Assembly (NCBI RefSeq): GCF_000340435.2
Contig: NZ_CP011883.2
Span: 1,906,687-1,970,686 of the forward strand
From: Mycobacterium haemophilum DSM 44634
GTDB lineage: Bacteria > Actinomycetota > Actinomycetes > Mycobacteriales > Mycobacteriaceae
DNA: 64,000 nucleotides
Direction of reading: 5' to 3'
Shown here: positions 30,474 through 42,587 of the stretch, piece after piece
Layout: the number at the start of each line of letters is the position of its first letter
Position numbering within the stretch: the stretch's first letter is position 1
The notes under the pieces: model-generated
The model's input: the letters and a program-made list of their open reading frames with translations, nothing else
Databases searched by the model: none
What the model was told of the DNA's origin: nothing
Program-made: the position numbers and the translations under genes

Positions 30474-30896
30474 CTAGAACCAGGGAACCATCTGCCAGGT
30501 CCCACAGTTTTGCGTCAAGAACGCGATGTCGCTCTCCCGGATCTGGACTACCTGCGGACCGCTGCCCTGGTGGCTATCGATGATGTCCGTAGTGTTAAGG
30601 CTGCGCAGCCGTGCCCAGTAACACGTCGCGCCACCAAGTGTGTGGTACTTGCCCGCCGATATGTCGGCGCCGATTAGGTATGTGCCGTTGTTGTCGATGA
30701 CAGTCTCGTATAGGCCGAAGGAGTCGATGACGGTCTTGGGACCCGTTGGCGGCAATGTTGTGTGAGCTACTGCTGGCGGGACGGTCGGCTGCACAGTGAC
30801 AGTTTGCGTGACAGTCACCGTCGAGGCTGTGGTGTGCGTGGCGCTTCCACACCCCGCGAGTAATAGCGCGCCGGCGGCCAGCGCAAGACGCTTCAT
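30474..30896 (-). CDS. Small lipoprotein
   Basis: 140 residues from ATG 30896. The signal MKRLALAAGALLLAGC ends in a lipobox (LAGC), so Cys16 should be acylated. A Thr/Val/Pro-rich linker (TASTVTVTQTVTVQPTV) is followed by a compact domain with two Cys (GGATCYWARL, LTQNCGTW) that may form a disulfide. Similar domains occur in mycobacterial putative lipoproteins of unknown role. Alone between two glycan transcripts, it may take part in cell-envelope assembly, but there is no direct evidence. Confidence 0.8.
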   Translation of the reverse strand: MKRLALAAGALLLAGCGSATHTTASTVTVTQTVTVQPTVPPAVAHTTLPPTGPKTVIDSFGLYETVIDNNGTYLIGADISAGKYHTLGGATCYWARLRSLNTTDIIDSHQGSGPQVVQIRESDIAFLTQNCGTWQMVPWF

Positions 30897-31059
30897 GCGT
30901 ATGGATTGTAGACACGACAAGGCAGACGCGTTGGAGTTTCTTATTTACCGGATAAGTTTTGTTGCCCGCGCGGCAGGGAGTCGCATTCGTTGTTCCGGTC
31001 ATATCAAGGTCTGTTGGAATACCTTGTAGGTCAACTTGTTTAGCGATATCAACTGCGGC

Positions 31060-33024
31060 TCATGGCTTGACGCGCATCTCGTAGAAGCGTAGTCGTGCAG
31101 TGGTCAAGGGTTGGCCCAGGTTTACCGTTCTGCCGACACTGATGGCGTGGGCATGGATTTGCAGGTTCGTGCCAGCGACTGAGGCGGGGGTGGTGACCAG
31201 AAATGGCTCGGCCGCGTTTTTGGCGACGAGGCGGTAGGTGATCCCGTTGAGTAGGACCGTGAAGTTAGTTAACGGGGCGATGGTTCCCGCAAAGAGCCGG
31301 TCGGCAATGGTTTGATCCAGATCGATTCCCACGAGGACTGCCATATCGGGTTCGCTGGGGGCAGGGACCATGATCGTGTCGTTTTCGCGAAGGGGGACCG
31401 TCGACAGTGGGGTGAGCGGTCCGCAGTGGGGGGTGGTGCGGGTCAGTAGTGCCCAGCGGTTTTCGATGCCGTTCACGGTGTAATCACATAGCAGTGCACG
31501 CGAATATTGCGGGGATTCTTGTACCCCTAGCCGGCCGTCGATGCCGGTGGCGGGTGAGGCTGGTGATAGCCGGGATAGGACGAATTGTGGTCTGTTGGCT
31601 AGTGATTCGCTGTTTAGGTGGTCCAGTGTGGGGTTGTAGGCCGAGTAGGTTTGGAATACCGGTGTTGGGCGCCATGTCAGGTCGTAGGCCCACGCGGCTG
31701 AAATCTCCTGGGGGTCAATGTGGACTGGTGCCGACCCGATGGTGGTGATGAAGCGGCTCGGGATCGCGTAGAGGGTGCGCTGATCTGCCTTGGCTTGTTC
31801 GATGCGTTGGCCGAGGCGGCCAGGCAGGGTGAGCGTGGCTAGGCGGTCGACCACCTGCATCGGCGCCTGCACCACTGCTACAGCGCGGTCGTAGACAGCC
31901 GAGGCGTAAATGTTGGCGGAGGCCAAAGTGATCGCCACCGCGGCCACCACATAGCCGCGGCGGCGGCGAGTGCCGGTGAGCGGGGTAATGGCCAGGGCAA
32001 CAACGATCACGCCCAGCAAGATGCTGAAGTGCCACAGGTCAAACCGGCCGAACGCCTCCTTGCCGGCGATCAGTGTCACGATGGCCACGAGCACGACGAA
32101 GCGGCGGGGGATTTCGGGGCGGCCACGCGCGAACATCACACCGAGCACAACCGTCCAGGCAAGGCTTAATAACACCCCGAGCGCGGCGTTCGGCGGGAGA
32201 GGCACGGTGGCCATCGCGTCGACGTAACCCGACACGATGGCGGCGCTGAGCTTGAGCCAGGTGGGCAGGTCGCCCGGTTGTTGGCCGGCCAGCAACCACC
32301 AGATCGGGATGGACGCCACGAAGGTGACCAGCGTTGCGCAATGTCGCCCGACTGCTCGCCAGCCGAGCAGCACCGACACGGCCAGCGCGATGACCACGAT
32401 CGAGAGGCCGCTGCTGAGCTTGACCAGCAGTTGAAAGCCTGCGACCGCGCCGAGTGCTGTGCAGGTGGTGAACACTGTCGACCGCTTGGGTTCGTGCTGC
32501 AACAAGGACGCGCTCGCCCACGCGAATGCCGCAAGAACGGCCAGCTCGGGGTACCACATACCCAGCGAACCCTTGACGGAAAAGCCGTTACCCACGTGCA
32601 GGGAGACGGCAATGCCGGTTGTCACGAACGCGCCGATGAGTGACGTCATCGGGGCGTGACGCTGGCGCAGTGCCGTTGCGATGCCCAGGAACAGCGCGGC
32701 AATGACTGTTATCTGGTAGATCGAGGCGAGTACCGCTTGTGCGAACGAGTAGTAGGCGCTGTTCTGCAGGAACCCGAGGGGTCCGTAGGTGAATACCAGC
32801 TCGGGTCCCCACGCGATGTGGTGAATCCGGGCCAGTGCGAGCCCGGCCTGCCACGAGGGATCGAGTCCGACGATAGGATCGATCGATGACTTGGGCCAAA
32901 AGAGGGCAGCAGCAATGAACGCCCCGAGGCCCTGTTGCCAACGGGCCGAGCCCAATGTCGTCGTCGCACACCATGCTCTCACGTGTCCCGCGGTCCGCGC
33001 GGGTACCAGCGTGATTGCCGTCAT
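31060..33024 (-). CDS. Large polytopic membrane protein of a glycan locus
   Basis: 654 residues from ATG 33024, with about 11 membrane helices in the first 400 residues and a periplasmic C-terminal domain of about 230 residues. The first loop reads LDPSWQAGLALARIHHIAWG then VFTYGPLGFL, a conserved pattern in a family of uncharacterised bacterial membrane proteins from polysaccharide loci. The Asp in the first loop is where GT-C enzymes carry their catalytic acid, so a transferase role is possible but unproven. Its neighbours are the lipoprotein and a divergent GT2. Confidence 0.78.
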   Translation of the reverse strand: MTAITLVPARTAGHVRAWCATTTLGSARWQQGLGAFIAAALFWPKSSIDPIVGLDPSWQAGLALARIHHIAWGPELVFTYGPLGFLQNSAYYSFAQAVLASIYQITVIAALFLGIATALRQRHAPMTSLIGAFVTTGIAVSLHVGNGFSVKGSLGMWYPELAVLAAFAWASASLLQHEPKRSTVFTTCTALGAVAGFQLLVKLSSGLSIVVIALAVSVLLGWRAVGRHCATLVTFVASIPIWWLLAGQQPGDLPTWLKLSAAIVSGYVDAMATVPLPPNAALGVLLSLAWTVVLGVMFARGRPEIPRRFVVLVAIVTLIAGKEAFGRFDLWHFSILLGVIVVALAITPLTGTRRRRGYVVAAVAITLASANIYASAVYDRAVAVVQAPMQVVDRLATLTLPGRLGQRIEQAKADQRTLYAIPSRFITTIGSAPVHIDPQEISAAWAYDLTWRPTPVFQTYSAYNPTLDHLNSESLANRPQFVLSRLSPASPATGIDGRLGVQESPQYSRALLCDYTVNGIENRWALLTRTTPHCGPLTPLSTVPLRENDTIMVPAPSEPDMAVLVGIDLDQTIADRLFAGTIAPLTNFTVLLNGITYRLVAKNAAEPFLVTTPASVAGTNLQIHAHAISVGRTVNLGQPLTTARLRFYEMRVKP

Positions 33025-33236
33025 GCTGGCAAACTAGCAATGGCTCAATAAGAATTCGGGGTTTTCGTTCGGATTTGCGGCGCACGATCGCCGTCCCGAC
33101 CAGGCGATGCCCGTCAGCTGAGCAAGTGGACGCAAGCATACTGTTGATTCACGAGTGAAAGTTGGGGTGATGTTCCGCGGGACTGACCGTTGCCGAATGG
33201 CAGTCGCGGCCGGGGTAGCCGGTGTACGGTCAGGTG

Positions 33237-34061
33237 GTGTCTCTGCTGATTACGATCCCTGTATATGGGCAGCATGACTACAGCCATACCCTCGTCGAAG
33301 ACTTAGAGCGCGAGGGCGCAGATTATTTAATCGTTGACAACCGGGGTGACTATTCCGCCATCGGCAGTGAACGGATCATCAGAACCCGCGAGAACCTAGG
33401 TTGGGCTGGAGGCAGCGACCTTGGGTTCCGAATTGCGTTCTCGGAGGGCTACTCCCACGCGATGACGCTCAACAACGACACTCGCATCTCGAAGGGGTTT
33501 GTTGCCGCTCTGCTCGACCGTCGGTTACCCGCTGATGCGGGAATAGTTGGGCCGATGATTGATCACGGCTTCCCTTGTGCGGAAGCTGACGAGAAGCCAG
33601 CTGCCGCAGACTACCTTCCCCGACCTGTATATCGCGCTGTGCCGACCGTGGAGGGAACGGCGCTCGTACTGTCCCGTGACTGTTGGCTGACCATTGGAGG
33701 GCTAGACCTACACACCTTTCAACGCTATGGGTGGGGTATCGACCTCGACCTGGCCCTGCGCGCACGAAACGCTGGATACGGTTTGTACGTAACTGAGATG
33801 GCTTATATCAACCACTTTGGACACAAGACCGCCGATGCTACATTCGGCAGGCGGCGGTACGCTGCGGCAGCTAACTTGGCGAAGGTTCGCGGGATGCGGA
33901 AACTGCATGGCCGTAACTGGCGCAAGCAATTCCCGCCGGGGTCGTGGGCGCCGCCGACGTTGCGGAAAGCGGATGTGAGCCAAACCTATACAAGTCACCC
34001 GCTCGTCGCTGGTCCTGTTGAGCAGGGTGCCGGCGAAGTGCGTGCGCGGGCTATGCTTTAG
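33237..34061 (+). CDS. Family 2 glycosyltransferase, WbbL-like
   Basis: 274 residues from GTG 33237 (GTG 33222 is also possible). LITIPVYGQ, YLIVDNRGDY, RTRENLGWAGGSDLGF and LNNDTRISKGFV are GT2/rhamnosyltransferase-like motifs (NLGWAGG and NND). WGIDLDLALRARNAGY is the usual acceptor-site block. No membrane segment, so it probably works at the cytosolic face. It converges with the polyketide synthase gene with only 22 bp between. M. tuberculosis wbbL2 lies in the comparable locus, but orthology is not proven. Confidence 0.82.
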   Translation: MSLLITIPVYGQHDYSHTLVEDLEREGADYLIVDNRGDYSAIGSERIIRTRENLGWAGGSDLGFRIAFSEGYSHAMTLNNDTRISKGFVAALLDRRLPADAGIVGPMIDHGFPCAEADEKPAAADYLPRPVYRAVPTVEGTALVLSRDCWLTIGGLDLHTFQRYGWGIDLDLALRARNAGYGLYVTEMAYINHFGHKTADATFGRRRYAAAANLAKVRGMRKLHGRNWRKQFPPGSWAPPTLRKADVSQTYTSHPLVAGPVEQGAGEVRARAML

Positions 34062-34083
34062 CGGCGATGGAGTTGCCGAAACG

Positions 34084-37000
34084 TTACGAAGGTGCTGAGG
34101 CTTCTTCCGGCGCCAGCATGGTGTAGAGGTGATCCGCCAAACCCCGAACCGTGGTGATGTCGGTGGAGCCGACCCGGATCCCCGTTGCCGTCTCGACGCG
34201 GGTGCGCAGCTCCAGGTTCCCCAACGAGTCAAGGCCATATTCGGAGAGCTGACGGTCCGGATCGATGGTACGACGCAGGATCAGGCTAACCTGTTCGGAG
34301 ATCAGACGCCGTAGCTGGCTTGGCCACTTGTCCGGTGGTAGTGACTCTAGTTCAGTTCTGAATTTGCTCGTGCCCGAACGCTTTTGTTCCAATGCCCGGA
34401 ACGCTTCAGCGAACCGGCTCCGTTGTGCGAAGGCAGTCAGCCACGGCGTTCCGATGACCGGGGCGTAACCGCTGTAGGCGCGGTCGTAGCGCAACAATGT
34501 TTCGAACGCATAGGCGCCTTCGTCGGGGGTGATGGCGGTTTCGGTGCTTTCCGCGAAGGCGGTGCCGCGCCCGATTTCGGCCCAGGGTCCCCAGGCGATC
34601 GCGGTGGCCGGAAGGCCCTGCGCGCGTCGCCAACAGGTGAAGGCGTCTAACCAGCTGTTGGCGGCGGCGTAGGCGCCTTGGCCTGGTGAGCCGAGCAACG
34701 CGGCTGCCGAGGAAAATGAGCAGAACCAGTCCAACGGCTCGGTAGCGGTGGCGTGGTGCAGATTCCATGCGCCGTACACCTTGGGCGCCCAGTCACGGTC
34801 GACCAGCTCGTCGGTGATGTTGGTCAAGGTGGCATCCTCGATGACTGCGGCGGCGTGTAGTACACCGCGCAACGGAAGCCCGGTGACGGTGGCGGCTGCG
34901 ACCAACTGTTGGGCGGTGTCGACCTGGGCGATGTCGCCGCACACCACCACGACATCCGATCCGATGGCCCGGACGAGTTCGATGGTCTCGAGCACCTTTT
35001 GGCTGGGCGTCGATCGTGAGTTGAGCACGATTCGGCCAGCGCCGGCGGCGGCCATCTTTTCGGCCAGGAACAGCCCAAGGCCACCCAGGCCACCGGTGAT
35101 GAGGTAGGAGCCATCGGGGCGAAAGACCGGGACCTGCTCGGGCGGCAGTACTACACTGCTACGCCCGGTGTGGGAGACGTCGAGGATGAGCTTGCCGGTG
35201 TGTTCGGCGGCGCTAATCACCCGAATCGCGGTGGCCGCCTCGGCCAGCGGGTAGTGCATGCTTTCGGGCATCGGCAGCATGCCTTGAGCGGTCAGCTGGT
35301 AGACGGTGGTCAGCAAGTCCCGCACCTGGTGGGGATGGGTGAGCGACAGCAACCCCAGGTCGACACCGTAAAAAGCGAGGTTGCGTCGGAACGGGAAGAG
35401 ACCCAGCCGAGTGTCGCCGTAGATGTCGCGCTTGCCGATCTCGACAAACCGCCCACCCCAGGACAGCAATTCCAGCCCGGCGCGTTGGGCGGCACCAGCC
35501 AGCGAGTTGAGCACGATGTCGACGCCGTAGTCGTTGGTATCGCGGCGAATCTGCTCGGCGAAGTCGATGTTACGTGAGTCGTAGACATGCTCAATGCCCA
35601 TGCTGTGCAACAGTTCTCGACGCTTTGGGCTGCCTGCTGTGGCGAAGATTTGAGCGCCCGCGGCGCGTGCTATCGCGATCGCGGCTTGGCCGACCCCGCC
35701 GGTTGCTGAGTGGATCAACACCTTGTCACCGGCTTTGATCCGAGCCAAGTCATGCAGACCGTGCCAGGCGGTGGCCGTCGCGGTGGTCACCGCTGCGGCC
35801 TGGGCGTCGGTGAGGCCCGGAGGGATTTTGGTGGCCAGCCGGGCATCGCAGGTGACAAACGTGGCCCAGCAGCCGTCGGGGGACATGCCGCCGACATGAT
35901 CGCCGACTTGGTGATCGGTGACGTCGGGCCCGACCGCGCTCACCACGCCGGCGAAATCAGTGCCCAGCCGCGGCATCTGCCCGTCGACGGTGGCGTACCG
36001 GCCAAATGCGACGAGGACATCGGCGAAGTTGATACTCGAGGCGCTGACGGCGACCTCGATTTGTCCGGGCCCAGGCGGCACCCGGTCAAACGCCGCGAAC
36101 TCCAGCGTTTGCAGGTCGCCCGGTGTGCGGATCTGCAGGCGCACACCGTCGTGTCGTTGATCCACGATGGTGGTTTGTTGGTCTTGGGGGCGTAGCGGAG
36201 TGGGGCATAACCGGGCGGTGTACCACTCGTCGTTGCGCCAGGCGGTCTCGTCTTCTTCGGAGCCCGTGAGCAATTGGCGCGCCAGGTGTTCGACCTGGGT
36301 GTGCTCGTCGACGTCGATGAGTGTGGCGCGCAGGTGTGGGTGCTCGGCGCCGATCACCCGCAGCAGACCGCGCAACCCACCCTGCTCAAGGTTGGCGCAG
36401 TCGTCGGCCAGCACCGTCTGGGCGCTTCTGGTTACGACGTAGAGCCGGGGCACGTCGCCCAAGATTTCCGGTAGTTCGCGGGCGATGCGCACCAGATGCT
36501 GAACGTACTCACCGCCACGGACCGCCGACGTGTCAGCTTGGTTACCGTGGTCCGGCCCGGTGAGGACGATTGCACCGGTGAACCCGCCGGCGCCGAGCTG
36601 ATTGTGTAGCCGCTCAGCGTAGGCCTTGTGGCTGGCGTGGTCGCCATGCCATGGCCAGCACATGGTCGCGCATTGCGCGCCATGTAGCTTCAGCGCATCG
36701 GTCACCTCTGTTGCCGCCAGGTCGGCGGCATCGGAGGTGGTGATCAGCAGCCATGATCCGGCTTCCGCCGGGTCGACCTCGGGCAGCTCTCGGCGTTGCC
36801 ACTCAATGGTCAGCAGCCGCTCGCTCAGCACCCGATCGCGGTTACCGTTCTCGGAGGCCCCGGTGCCGAGCTGCAACCCGCGCACGCTCAGCAGGACTGT
36901 TCCGTGCTCGTCCAGCACGTCGAGGTCCGTTTCTGCGCTGGCCGCCCCGACATTGGTCACCCGCGTATAGCAGTAGTGAGCGCCGCGAGTAGGTGCGTAG

Positions 37001-40000
37001 GCACGGATCTGGTGCACGCCCAACGGCAGCATGAGACCGCCGCTGCTTGCCAGCTGGACGTCGGAATGGGCACCGACGGCTTGGAAGCAGGCATCCAACA
37101 GGGCAGGGTGAATCCCGTATCCCCGCTGTTGTGAGCGCAACGCGGCAGGCAACGCGACTTCGGCCAGCACCGTGCTGGACGCCTCATCTGCAACGTGTAC
37201 CGCGACTAGTCCGGTGAAAGCGGGACCATATTGGATACCGTGCTCGTCGAACCGCTGCCGCAGCTCGTCGCCCTGCACCCGGTGTGGGTGGTCCGCCAGC
37301 AAGGTAGGCATGTCATACGCGGGTGGCTGTTGGTCATCCTCTGCCTGGTGCAGCACCGCTGTGGTCCGCCGAACGACTCCACCTTCACTGAAGGTCTCCA
37401 CCACGAAGTCGACGACGCCCGGTGATGTCACCGATGCGACGGCTGATAGCGGCGTCTCGTCATCGAGCAACAGCATCTGCTCGAAGCAAATGTCGCGGAC
37501 TTCGGATGACTCGCCGAGCACGGTGCGGGCCGCCGCTAGCGCCATCTCGCAGTAGGCCGCCCCGGGAAGCGCAGCGGCACTGTGTATTTGGTGGTCGCTC
37601 AACCATGGCAGCGCTTTGGTACCGACCTGGGCCTGCCATACGTGGCGCTCCGGCTCCTCCGGCAATCGCACATGCGAGCCCAGCAACGGGTGGACTGCGA
37701 CCGTGCAGGGACCCTGCGCCTGGTGGTCCCCATAATCGCGGTTCAGCAGCAGCGGTTGGTGAGTCCAGGTCGGCAGCGGGGTGTCCACCAGCTGCCCACA
37801 GGGGTACAGGACAGAGAAGTCCACCGCGGCGCCGGCGCTATGCAGATCGGCCAGCAGTTCGCGCAGCCCGTGCGGTAGCGATTGCTCGCGTCGCAAACTG
37901 GCCAGGGCAGCTACTGCAACGTCGAAGCTCTCGGCGGTCTTCTCGACGGCACGGGTCAGCAGCGGGTGTGGTGCCAGCTCGGCAAAGACTCGGTATCCGT
38001 CCTCCAGCGCGGCCTGCACCGCGGCACCGAACCGCACGGTATGACGTAGATTGTCCACCCAATAACCTGCATCGCAGATTGGCTCTTCGCGCGGGTCGAA
38101 CAGGGTTGCGGAGTAATACCGAACCTCGGGTGTGACGGGCTCGAGGTCAGCCAGCATGTCGTACAGTTCGTCGAGGATGGGATCGACTTGCGCGGAGTGC
38201 GAAGCGACATCGACGGCCACCTCACGTGCCATCACGTCACGCTGTTCCCACGCGGCGACAAGCTCGCGCACCGTCGTGGTAGCGCCGCCGATCACGGTGG
38301 ACTGCGGAGAAGCTACGACCGAGACGACGACGTCGTCGATGCCGCGAGCCATCAGTTCTGAAAGCACTTGCTGGGCAGGAAGTTCCACTGATGCCATGGC
38401 GCCGGCCCCAGCGATACGGGTCATCAGGCGAGAGCGACGGCAAATAACCTTGGCTCCGTCTTCGGGCGACAGTGCTCCGGCGACGACGGCCGCCGCGGAT
38501 TCTCCGAGGGAATGCCCAATGACCGCGCCTGGGTGCACCCCGTAGGACTTCATGGTGGCGGCCAGCGCTACCTGCATGGCGAAGATGGTCGGCTGGATCC
38601 GGTCGATGCCACTTACGGTCTCTGGCGCGGATAATGTTTCGGTCACCGAGAACCCTGACTCGCGGGCGATCAGCGGTTCCAGTTCCGCGACGGTCGCTGC
38701 GAACACAGGTTCGGTCGCGAGCAGGTCGGCGCCCATAGCGGCCCACTGCGAACCTTGCCCGGAGAACACCCACACCGGGCCGCGGTCATCTTGCCCCACC
38801 GCGGCCTGACGCGGAGTCTCGTCCTCGGCGGCCACCCGCAATGCCTTTGCTAGTTCCTGGGGGTTGCTGGCCAGTATGGATGTCCGTACTGGTCGATGCC
38901 CACGCCGACGGGCAAGCGTGTAGGCCAGATCAGACGCCGTCAGGTCCTGCACGTGGGCCTCGACCCAGTCAGCGAGCCGTGCGGCGGTTTGCCGCAGCCC
39001 GTCGGCGGAAGTCGCGGACAGCGGAAAAATCAGCGCACCGTCAATGGCGGGGTTAGCTAGCGCGTCATTGCATGCAATGGTCTGCGGGGCTTGTTCGACA
39101 ATGGCGTGCACGTTCGTTCCGGATATTCCATACGACGACACCGCGGCCCTGCGGGGCTGCTGACCGTTCGTCGGCCAGGGGGTAAGCTCTTGTGCCACAA
39201 AGAGTTCCGTGTCGATTTCGGCAAGGTCATCAGGCAGGCGGTTGAAGTGCAGGTTGGGTGGGACAACACCGTGCTGCACGGAGAGGACCGCCTTCATCAG
39301 CCCTAATGTTCCCGCGGCTGACTGGGCGTGTCCGAAATTGCTCTTGGCTGATGTGAGCACGCACGGGCCGTCGAGGCCATATACCTCAGCCAGGCCCCGG
39401 AACTCGATCGGGTCGCCGACCGGGGTACCCGTGCCATGCGCCTCCACCATGCCGACCGTGCCCGCGTCCACGCCTCCCACGGCCAATGCATTCTGGAAGG
39501 CCTCGACCTGTGCGGGCTGCGACGGCACCGCGATGTTTACCGTGCGGCCATCCTGATTGGCGGCGGTACCACGGACGACGGCCAGAATCCGATCACCGTC
39601 GCGCAGCGCATCCGGCAACCGCTTGAGAACCACGATTGCGCAACCCTCGGCGGGCACGAATCCGTCCGCCTCGACGTCAAACGGATGGCAGTGTCCGGTC
39701 GCGGACAGCATGCCTTGGGCCGAGGCCGAGGAGTATTTGCGTGGATCCAGCAGCACGTTGGCGCCGCCGGCCAAGGCAAGATCGCTTTCGCCGTCGTGCA
39801 GGCTGCGGCATGCCACGTGCACCGAGGCCAGGCCTGACGAGCACGCCGTGTCGACCGTCAACGCCGGACCATGGGCCTGCAGCGCGTAGGCGATCCGCCC
39901 CGACGCCAAGCTGAAGCCGGTGCCCGTGATGCCGTACGGTCCTTCCAGGGCTTGAGCATTGGCTGCCACCAAGGTGTAGTCGTCATGCATCAATCCCACG

Positions 40001-40374
40001 AATACACCGGTCCGCGTGTCCGTCATCGTCGCCGGATTAAGACCCGCGTGTTCGATGGCCTCCCAGGAGATTTCCAGCAACAGCCGGTGCTGCGGATCGA
40101 TTACCGTCGCCTCCTGCTGGGTCATCCCGAAGAAATCCGAATCGAAACCCGCGACGTCATCCAGGAATCCGCCCCACCGGCACACCGAGCGACCGGGCAC
40201 GCCACGCTCGGGGTCGTAGTACTCGTCGGCATCCCAACGGTCGGTGGGGATTTCGGTGACCAAGTCGTCGCCGCGGGCCAACGCCTCCCATAACTGCTCG
40301 GGGGAATTGATCCCGCCTGGAAGCCGGCATGCCATGCCGATCACGGCAACAGGCGTCATGTGTGGGTCATTCAT
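34084..40374 (-). CDS. pks5: Pks5/MAS-type iterative polyketide synthase
   Basis: 2096 residues, one reducing module in the order KS-AT-DH-ER-KR-ACP. KS 8-430: Cys178 in DTACSSG, His313 in EAHGTGT, His349 in KSNFGH. AT about 533-840: Ser622 in GHSLGES, and VASHS at 723-727, the form seen in methylmalonyl-CoA-using MAS. DH about 895-1170: His931 in HSAAALPG, Asp1094 in [11 protein letters not shown] about 1420-1735: [13 protein letters not shown] about 1755-1935: [11 protein letters not shown] with the Ser/Tyr pair in [18 protein letters not shown]: Ser2050 in GLDSL. No thioesterase, as usual when a Pap enzyme offloads the chain. It would build a methyl-branched fatty acyl chain. It lies divergent from the fadD25-like gene that would supply its starter. 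Whether it is orthologous to pks5 or a paralogue (pks5-1) cannot be told. Confidence 0.93.
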   Translation of the reverse strand: MNDPHMTPVAVIGMACRLPGGINSPEQLWEALARGDDLVTEIPTDRWDADEYYDPERGVPGRSVCRWGGFLDDVAGFDSDFFGMTQQEATVIDPQHRLLLEISWEAIEHAGLNPATMTDTRTGVFVGLMHDDYTLVAANAQALEGPYGITGTGFSLASGRIAYALQAHGPALTVDTACSSGLASVHVACRSLHDGESDLALAGGANVLLDPRKYSSASAQGMLSATGHCHPFDVEADGFVPAEGCAIVVLKRLPDALRDGDRILAVVRGTAANQDGRTVNIAVPSQPAQVEAFQNALAVGGVDAGTVGMVEAHGTGTPVGDPIEFRGLAEVYGLDGPCVLTSAKSNFGHAQSAAGTLGLMKAVLSVQHGVVPPNLHFNRLPDDLAEIDTELFVAQELTPWPTNGQQPRRAAVSSYGISGTNVHAIVEQAPQTIACNDALANPAIDGALIFPLSATSADGLRQTAARLADWVEAHVQDLTASDLAYTLARRRGHRPVRTSILASNPQELAKALRVAAEDETPRQAAVGQDDRGPVWVFSGQGSQWAAMGADLLATEPVFAATVAELEPLIARESGFSVTETLSAPETVSGIDRIQPTIFAMQVALAATMKSYGVHPGAVIGHSLGESAAAVVAGALSPEDGAKVICRRSRLMTRIAGAGAMASVELPAQQVLSELMARGIDDVVVSVVASPQSTVIGGATTTVRELVAAWEQRDVMAREVAVDVASHSAQVDPILDELYDMLADLEPVTPEVRYYSATLFDPREEPICDAGYWVDNLRHTVRFGAAVQAALEDGYRVFAELAPHPLLTRAVEKTAESFDVAVAALASLRREQSLPHGLRELLADLHSAGAAVDFSVLYPCGQLVDTPLPTWTHQPLLLNRDYGDHQAQGPCTVAVHPLLGSHVRLPEEPERHVWQAQVGTKALPWLSDHQIHSAAALPGAAYCEMALAAARTVLGESSEVRDICFEQMLLLDDETPLSAVASVTSPGVVDFVVETFSEGGVVRRTTAVLHQAEDDQQPPAYDMPTLLADHPHRVQGDELRQRFDEHGIQYGPAFTGLVAVHVADEASSTVLAEVALPAALRSQQRGYGIHPALLDACFQAVGAHSDVQLASSGGLMLPLGVHQIRAYAPTRGAHYCYTRVTNVGAASAETDLDVLDEHGTVLLSVRGLQLGTGASENGNRDRVLSERLLTIEWQRRELPEVDPAEAGSWLLITTSDAADLAATEVTDALKLHGAQCATMCWPWHGDHASHKAYAERLHNQLGAGGFTGAIVLTGPDHGNQADTSAVRGGEYVQHLVRIARELPEILGDVPRLYVVTRSAQTVLADDCANLEQGGLRGLLRVIGAEHPHLRATLIDVDEHTQVEHLARQLLTGSEEDETAWRNDEWYTARLCPTPLRPQDQQTTIVDQRHDGVRLQIRTPGDLQTLEFAAFDRVPPGPGQIEVAVSASSINFADVLVAFGRYATVDGQMPRLGTDFAGVVSAVGPDVTDHQVGDHVGGMSPDGCWATFVTCDARLATKIPPGLTDAQAAAVTTATATAWHGLHDLARIKAGDKVLIHSATGGVGQAAIAIARAAGAQIFATAGSPKRRELLHSMGIEHVYDSRNIDFAEQIRRDTNDYGVDIVLNSLAGAAQRAGLELLSWGGRFVEIGKRDIYGDTRLGLFPFRRNLAFYGVDLGLLSLTHPHQVRDLLTTVYQLTAQGMLPMPESMHYPLAEAATAIRVISAAEHTGKLILDVSHTGRSSVVLPPEQVPVFRPDGSYLITGGLGGLGLFLAEKMAAAGAGRIVLNSRSTPSQKVLETIELVRAIGSDVVVVCGDIAQVDTAQQLVAAATVTGLPLRGVLHAAAVIEDATLTNITDELVDRDWAPKVYGAWNLHHATATEPLDWFCSFSSAAALLGSPGQGAYAAANSWLDAFTCWRRAQGLPATAIAWGPWAEIGRGTAFAESTETAITPDEGAYAFETLLRYDRAYSGYAPVIGTPWLTAFAQRSRFAEAFRALEQKRSGTSKFRTELESLPPDKWPSQLRRLISEQVSLILRRTIDPDRQLSEYGLDSLGNLELRTRVETATGIRVGSTDITTVRGLADHLYTMLAPEEASAPS

Positions 40375-40499
40375 GGCCGCTCACCTCTTTTCGCCCCAGC
40401 CTGAACGAGATGCTGTCGCGTCGGGACCCGGGTCGGGGATGGCACGTATCAGGCATAGAAGCACGTTTCCCCCGCATCCAAGCCAGCCGTTAACTAGTC

Positions 40500-40551
40500 A
40501 AGTGATCTGCAGCGTAGCCGCTTGGATCCACGCGTGTGGATGAATTGTGCG
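40500..40551. promoter_or_regulatory. Conserved divergent-promoter block, copy 1
   Basis: A block of 52 bp that begins AAGTG and contains CAGCGTAGCCGCTTG. It aligns without gaps to blocks at 46465-46517 and 50485-50537. It lies 126 bp upstream of the polyketide synthase start and 211 bp upstream of the fadD25-like start. It also contains the local inverted repeat TCCACGCGTGTGGA (40528-40541). See the finding on this motif. Confidence 0.65.
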
Positions 40552-40761
40552 TACGTCCAAAAAAATTTACGTGAGGCTCTCTTTCGCCGGTTGACTAGGT
40601 CGAATACCACAGCCGTTGGCGGTCTCGAACCCGCTCTTTCCCGTTTGTTGCCGACCTTCAGGCGTGGTTGATGAGCGGCCTCCTCATAGCTAAGTGCTGC
40701 TTGTGGTTGGGAGGAGAGAATCTGCGACCGTCTGGTGCACATCCGAGGTAGTGTGAGGCCC

Positions 40762-42516
40762 GTGGTTGAGCCTTCGATACCTGGTGTGCTGCGTGAGCGC
40801 GCCAGTCTGGCGCCCAATGACACGGCGCTCACATTTATTGACTACGAGCAGGATTGGGACGGCGTCGCAGCAAGCCTGACGTGGTCGCAGTTGTATCGGC
40901 GAATGCTCAACGTCGCCGAAGTGCTCAGAATTTCCGGGTCGCCCGGTGATCGGGCGGTGATACTGGCGCCGCAGGGACTTGACTATATAGTCGGATTACT
41001 AGGCGCATTCCAGGCCGGGCTTATCGCGGTTCCGCTATCGGTTCCACACGGTGGCGCGCACGACGAGCGTGCGATTTCGGTGTTGGGTGATACTTCGCCC
41101 GCTGTCATTCTCACCACGTCTGCGGTCGCTGACCAAGTGGCCCCGTATGCACAGCCGCGGCCTGACCAACCTGCCGCATCAATCGTCGAAGTTGATGTGC
41201 TGGATCTAGACTCTCGGCTTCGCTCATCGAGTCGGCCAGGCGCTCGCGCGGCCGGTGTCGACTGGCCGAGTACGTTGTATCTGCAGTACACGTCGGGATC
41301 CACCCGTACGCCGGCCGGTGTGATGGTTTCGAACAAGAACCTCTTCACCAATTTCGAGCAAATAATGGCCGGCTACTATGGAACTCACGGAAACGTTCCT
41401 CCGCCCGATACCACGTTTGTGTCGTGGCTGCCCTTCTATCACGATATGGGTTTCATCGTAGGAATCATGCTGCCGATTTTGGCCGGAGCTCACGCGGTGT
41501 TGACCAGCCCGGCGGGATTTCTGCAGCGGCCGAGCCGGTGGATGCAATTGCTGGCAAACAACAGTCGCGTGTATTCGGCAGCGCCAAACTTCGCGTTCGA
41601 GGTGGCGGCCCGCAAGACCTCAGACGACGAAATGGCCGGGCTTGACCTCGGGGATGTGCACTGCATTCTCAACGGTAGTGAGCGGGTACAGCCGGTGACC
41701 CTCAAACGATTCGTTGATCGGTTCGCTGCCTACAACCTTGATCCCACGGTGCTGCGGCCCTCGTATGGAATGGCTGAAGCAACGGTGTTCGTGGCGACCC
41801 GCGAAGCGTGGACGCCGCCAGAGGTCGTTCACTTCGAATCCGACGAACTTGCGGCAGGCAACGCGAAGCGGTGCGCGAGCGGAAGCGGCACACCGCTGGT
41901 GAGTTACGGCGTGGCGACGTCACCGCTGGTGCGCGTCGTCGATCCCGACACCGCTGTCGAGTGTCCGGCGGAAACGGTCGGTGAGATTTGGGTGCACGGC
42001 CGCAACGTTGCTACCGGCTATTGGCAGAAGCCCGAGGAGTCGGTGTGCAAGTTCAGTGCAACCATTGTCAACCCGTCGGCCGGCACGCCCGAAGGTCCCT
42101 GGCTGAAAACCGGAGACTCAGGCTTCTTCTCCGAAGGCGACCTGTTTATCATCGGCCGCATCAAGGACCTCTTGATCGTCTACGGCCGCAATCACTCTCC
42201 AGACGACATCGAAGCGACGATTCAAGAAGTCACCCCCGGCCGCTGCGCGGCAATCGCGGTTCCCGATCATGGTGTTGAGAAGCTGGTCGCGATTATCGAA
42301 CTCAAGAAGCGGAACGGCTCCGACGAGGATGCGACGTCGCTGCGCGTCGTCAAGCGTGAAGTCACCTCGGCGATATCAAAGTCGCACGGGTTGCGGGTAG
42401 CAGATCTCGTCCTGGTGTCCCCAGGGGCAATTCCCATCACCACAAGTGGCAAGGTCAGACGAGCGCAGTGTGTCGAGTTGTATCAACACGACGAGTTCAC
42501 GCGTCTAGACGTTTAG
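40762..42516 (+). CDS. fadD25: FadD25-like fatty acyl-AMP ligase
   Basis: 584 residues. The ANL adenylate-forming fold is shown by the P-loop-like [14 protein letters not shown], the A5 motif [14 protein letters not shown], the ATP-binding TGDSGF, and [18 protein letters not shown] near the hinge. FAALs activate fatty acids as acyl-AMP and pass them to a polyketide synthase rather than to CoA. The N-terminus ([19 protein letters not shown]) and length match M. tuberculosis FadD25, which fixes GTG 40762 as the start. Divergent from the PKS gene, its expected partner. Co-localised with mmpL12 as in known LOS loci. Confidence 0.94.
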   Translation: MVEPSIPGVLRERASLAPNDTALTFIDYEQDWDGVAASLTWSQLYRRMLNVAEVLRISGSPGDRAVILAPQGLDYIVGLLGAFQAGLIAVPLSVPHGGAHDERAISVLGDTSPAVILTTSAVADQVAPYAQPRPDQPAASIVEVDVLDLDSRLRSSSRPGARAAGVDWPSTLYLQYTSGSTRTPAGVMVSNKNLFTNFEQIMAGYYGTHGNVPPPDTTFVSWLPFYHDMGFIVGIMLPILAGAHAVLTSPAGFLQRPSRWMQLLANNSRVYSAAPNFAFEVAARKTSDDEMAGLDLGDVHCILNGSERVQPVTLKRFVDRFAAYNLDPTVLRPSYGMAEATVFVATREAWTPPEVVHFESDELAAGNAKRCASGSGTPLVSYGVATSPLVRVVDPDTAVECPAETVGEIWVHGRNVATGYWQKPEESVCKFSATIVNPSAGTPEGPWLKTGDSGFFSEGDLFIIGRIKDLLIVYGRNHSPDDIEATIQEVTPGRCAAIAVPDHGVEKLVAIIELKKRNGSDEDATSLRVVKREVTSAISKSHGLRVADLVLVSPGAIPITTSGKVRRAQCVELYQHDEFTRLDV

Positions 42517-42541
42517 TGCCGTCATCTCCCTGACAGCAGCG

Positions 42542-42558
42542 TGACCGGACCCCGGTCA
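42542..42558. terminator. Short hairpin between convergent fadD25 and mmpL12
   Basis: TGACCGG and CCGGTCA form a perfect 7-bp stem with a 3-base loop, in the 71-bp gap between two convergent genes. It fits a bidirectional terminator. No U-tract is present on either side, so the call is tentative. Confidence 0.5.
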
Positions 42559-42587
42559 TGGACACGAGAAGCGTTGCGCCGTAAGAA

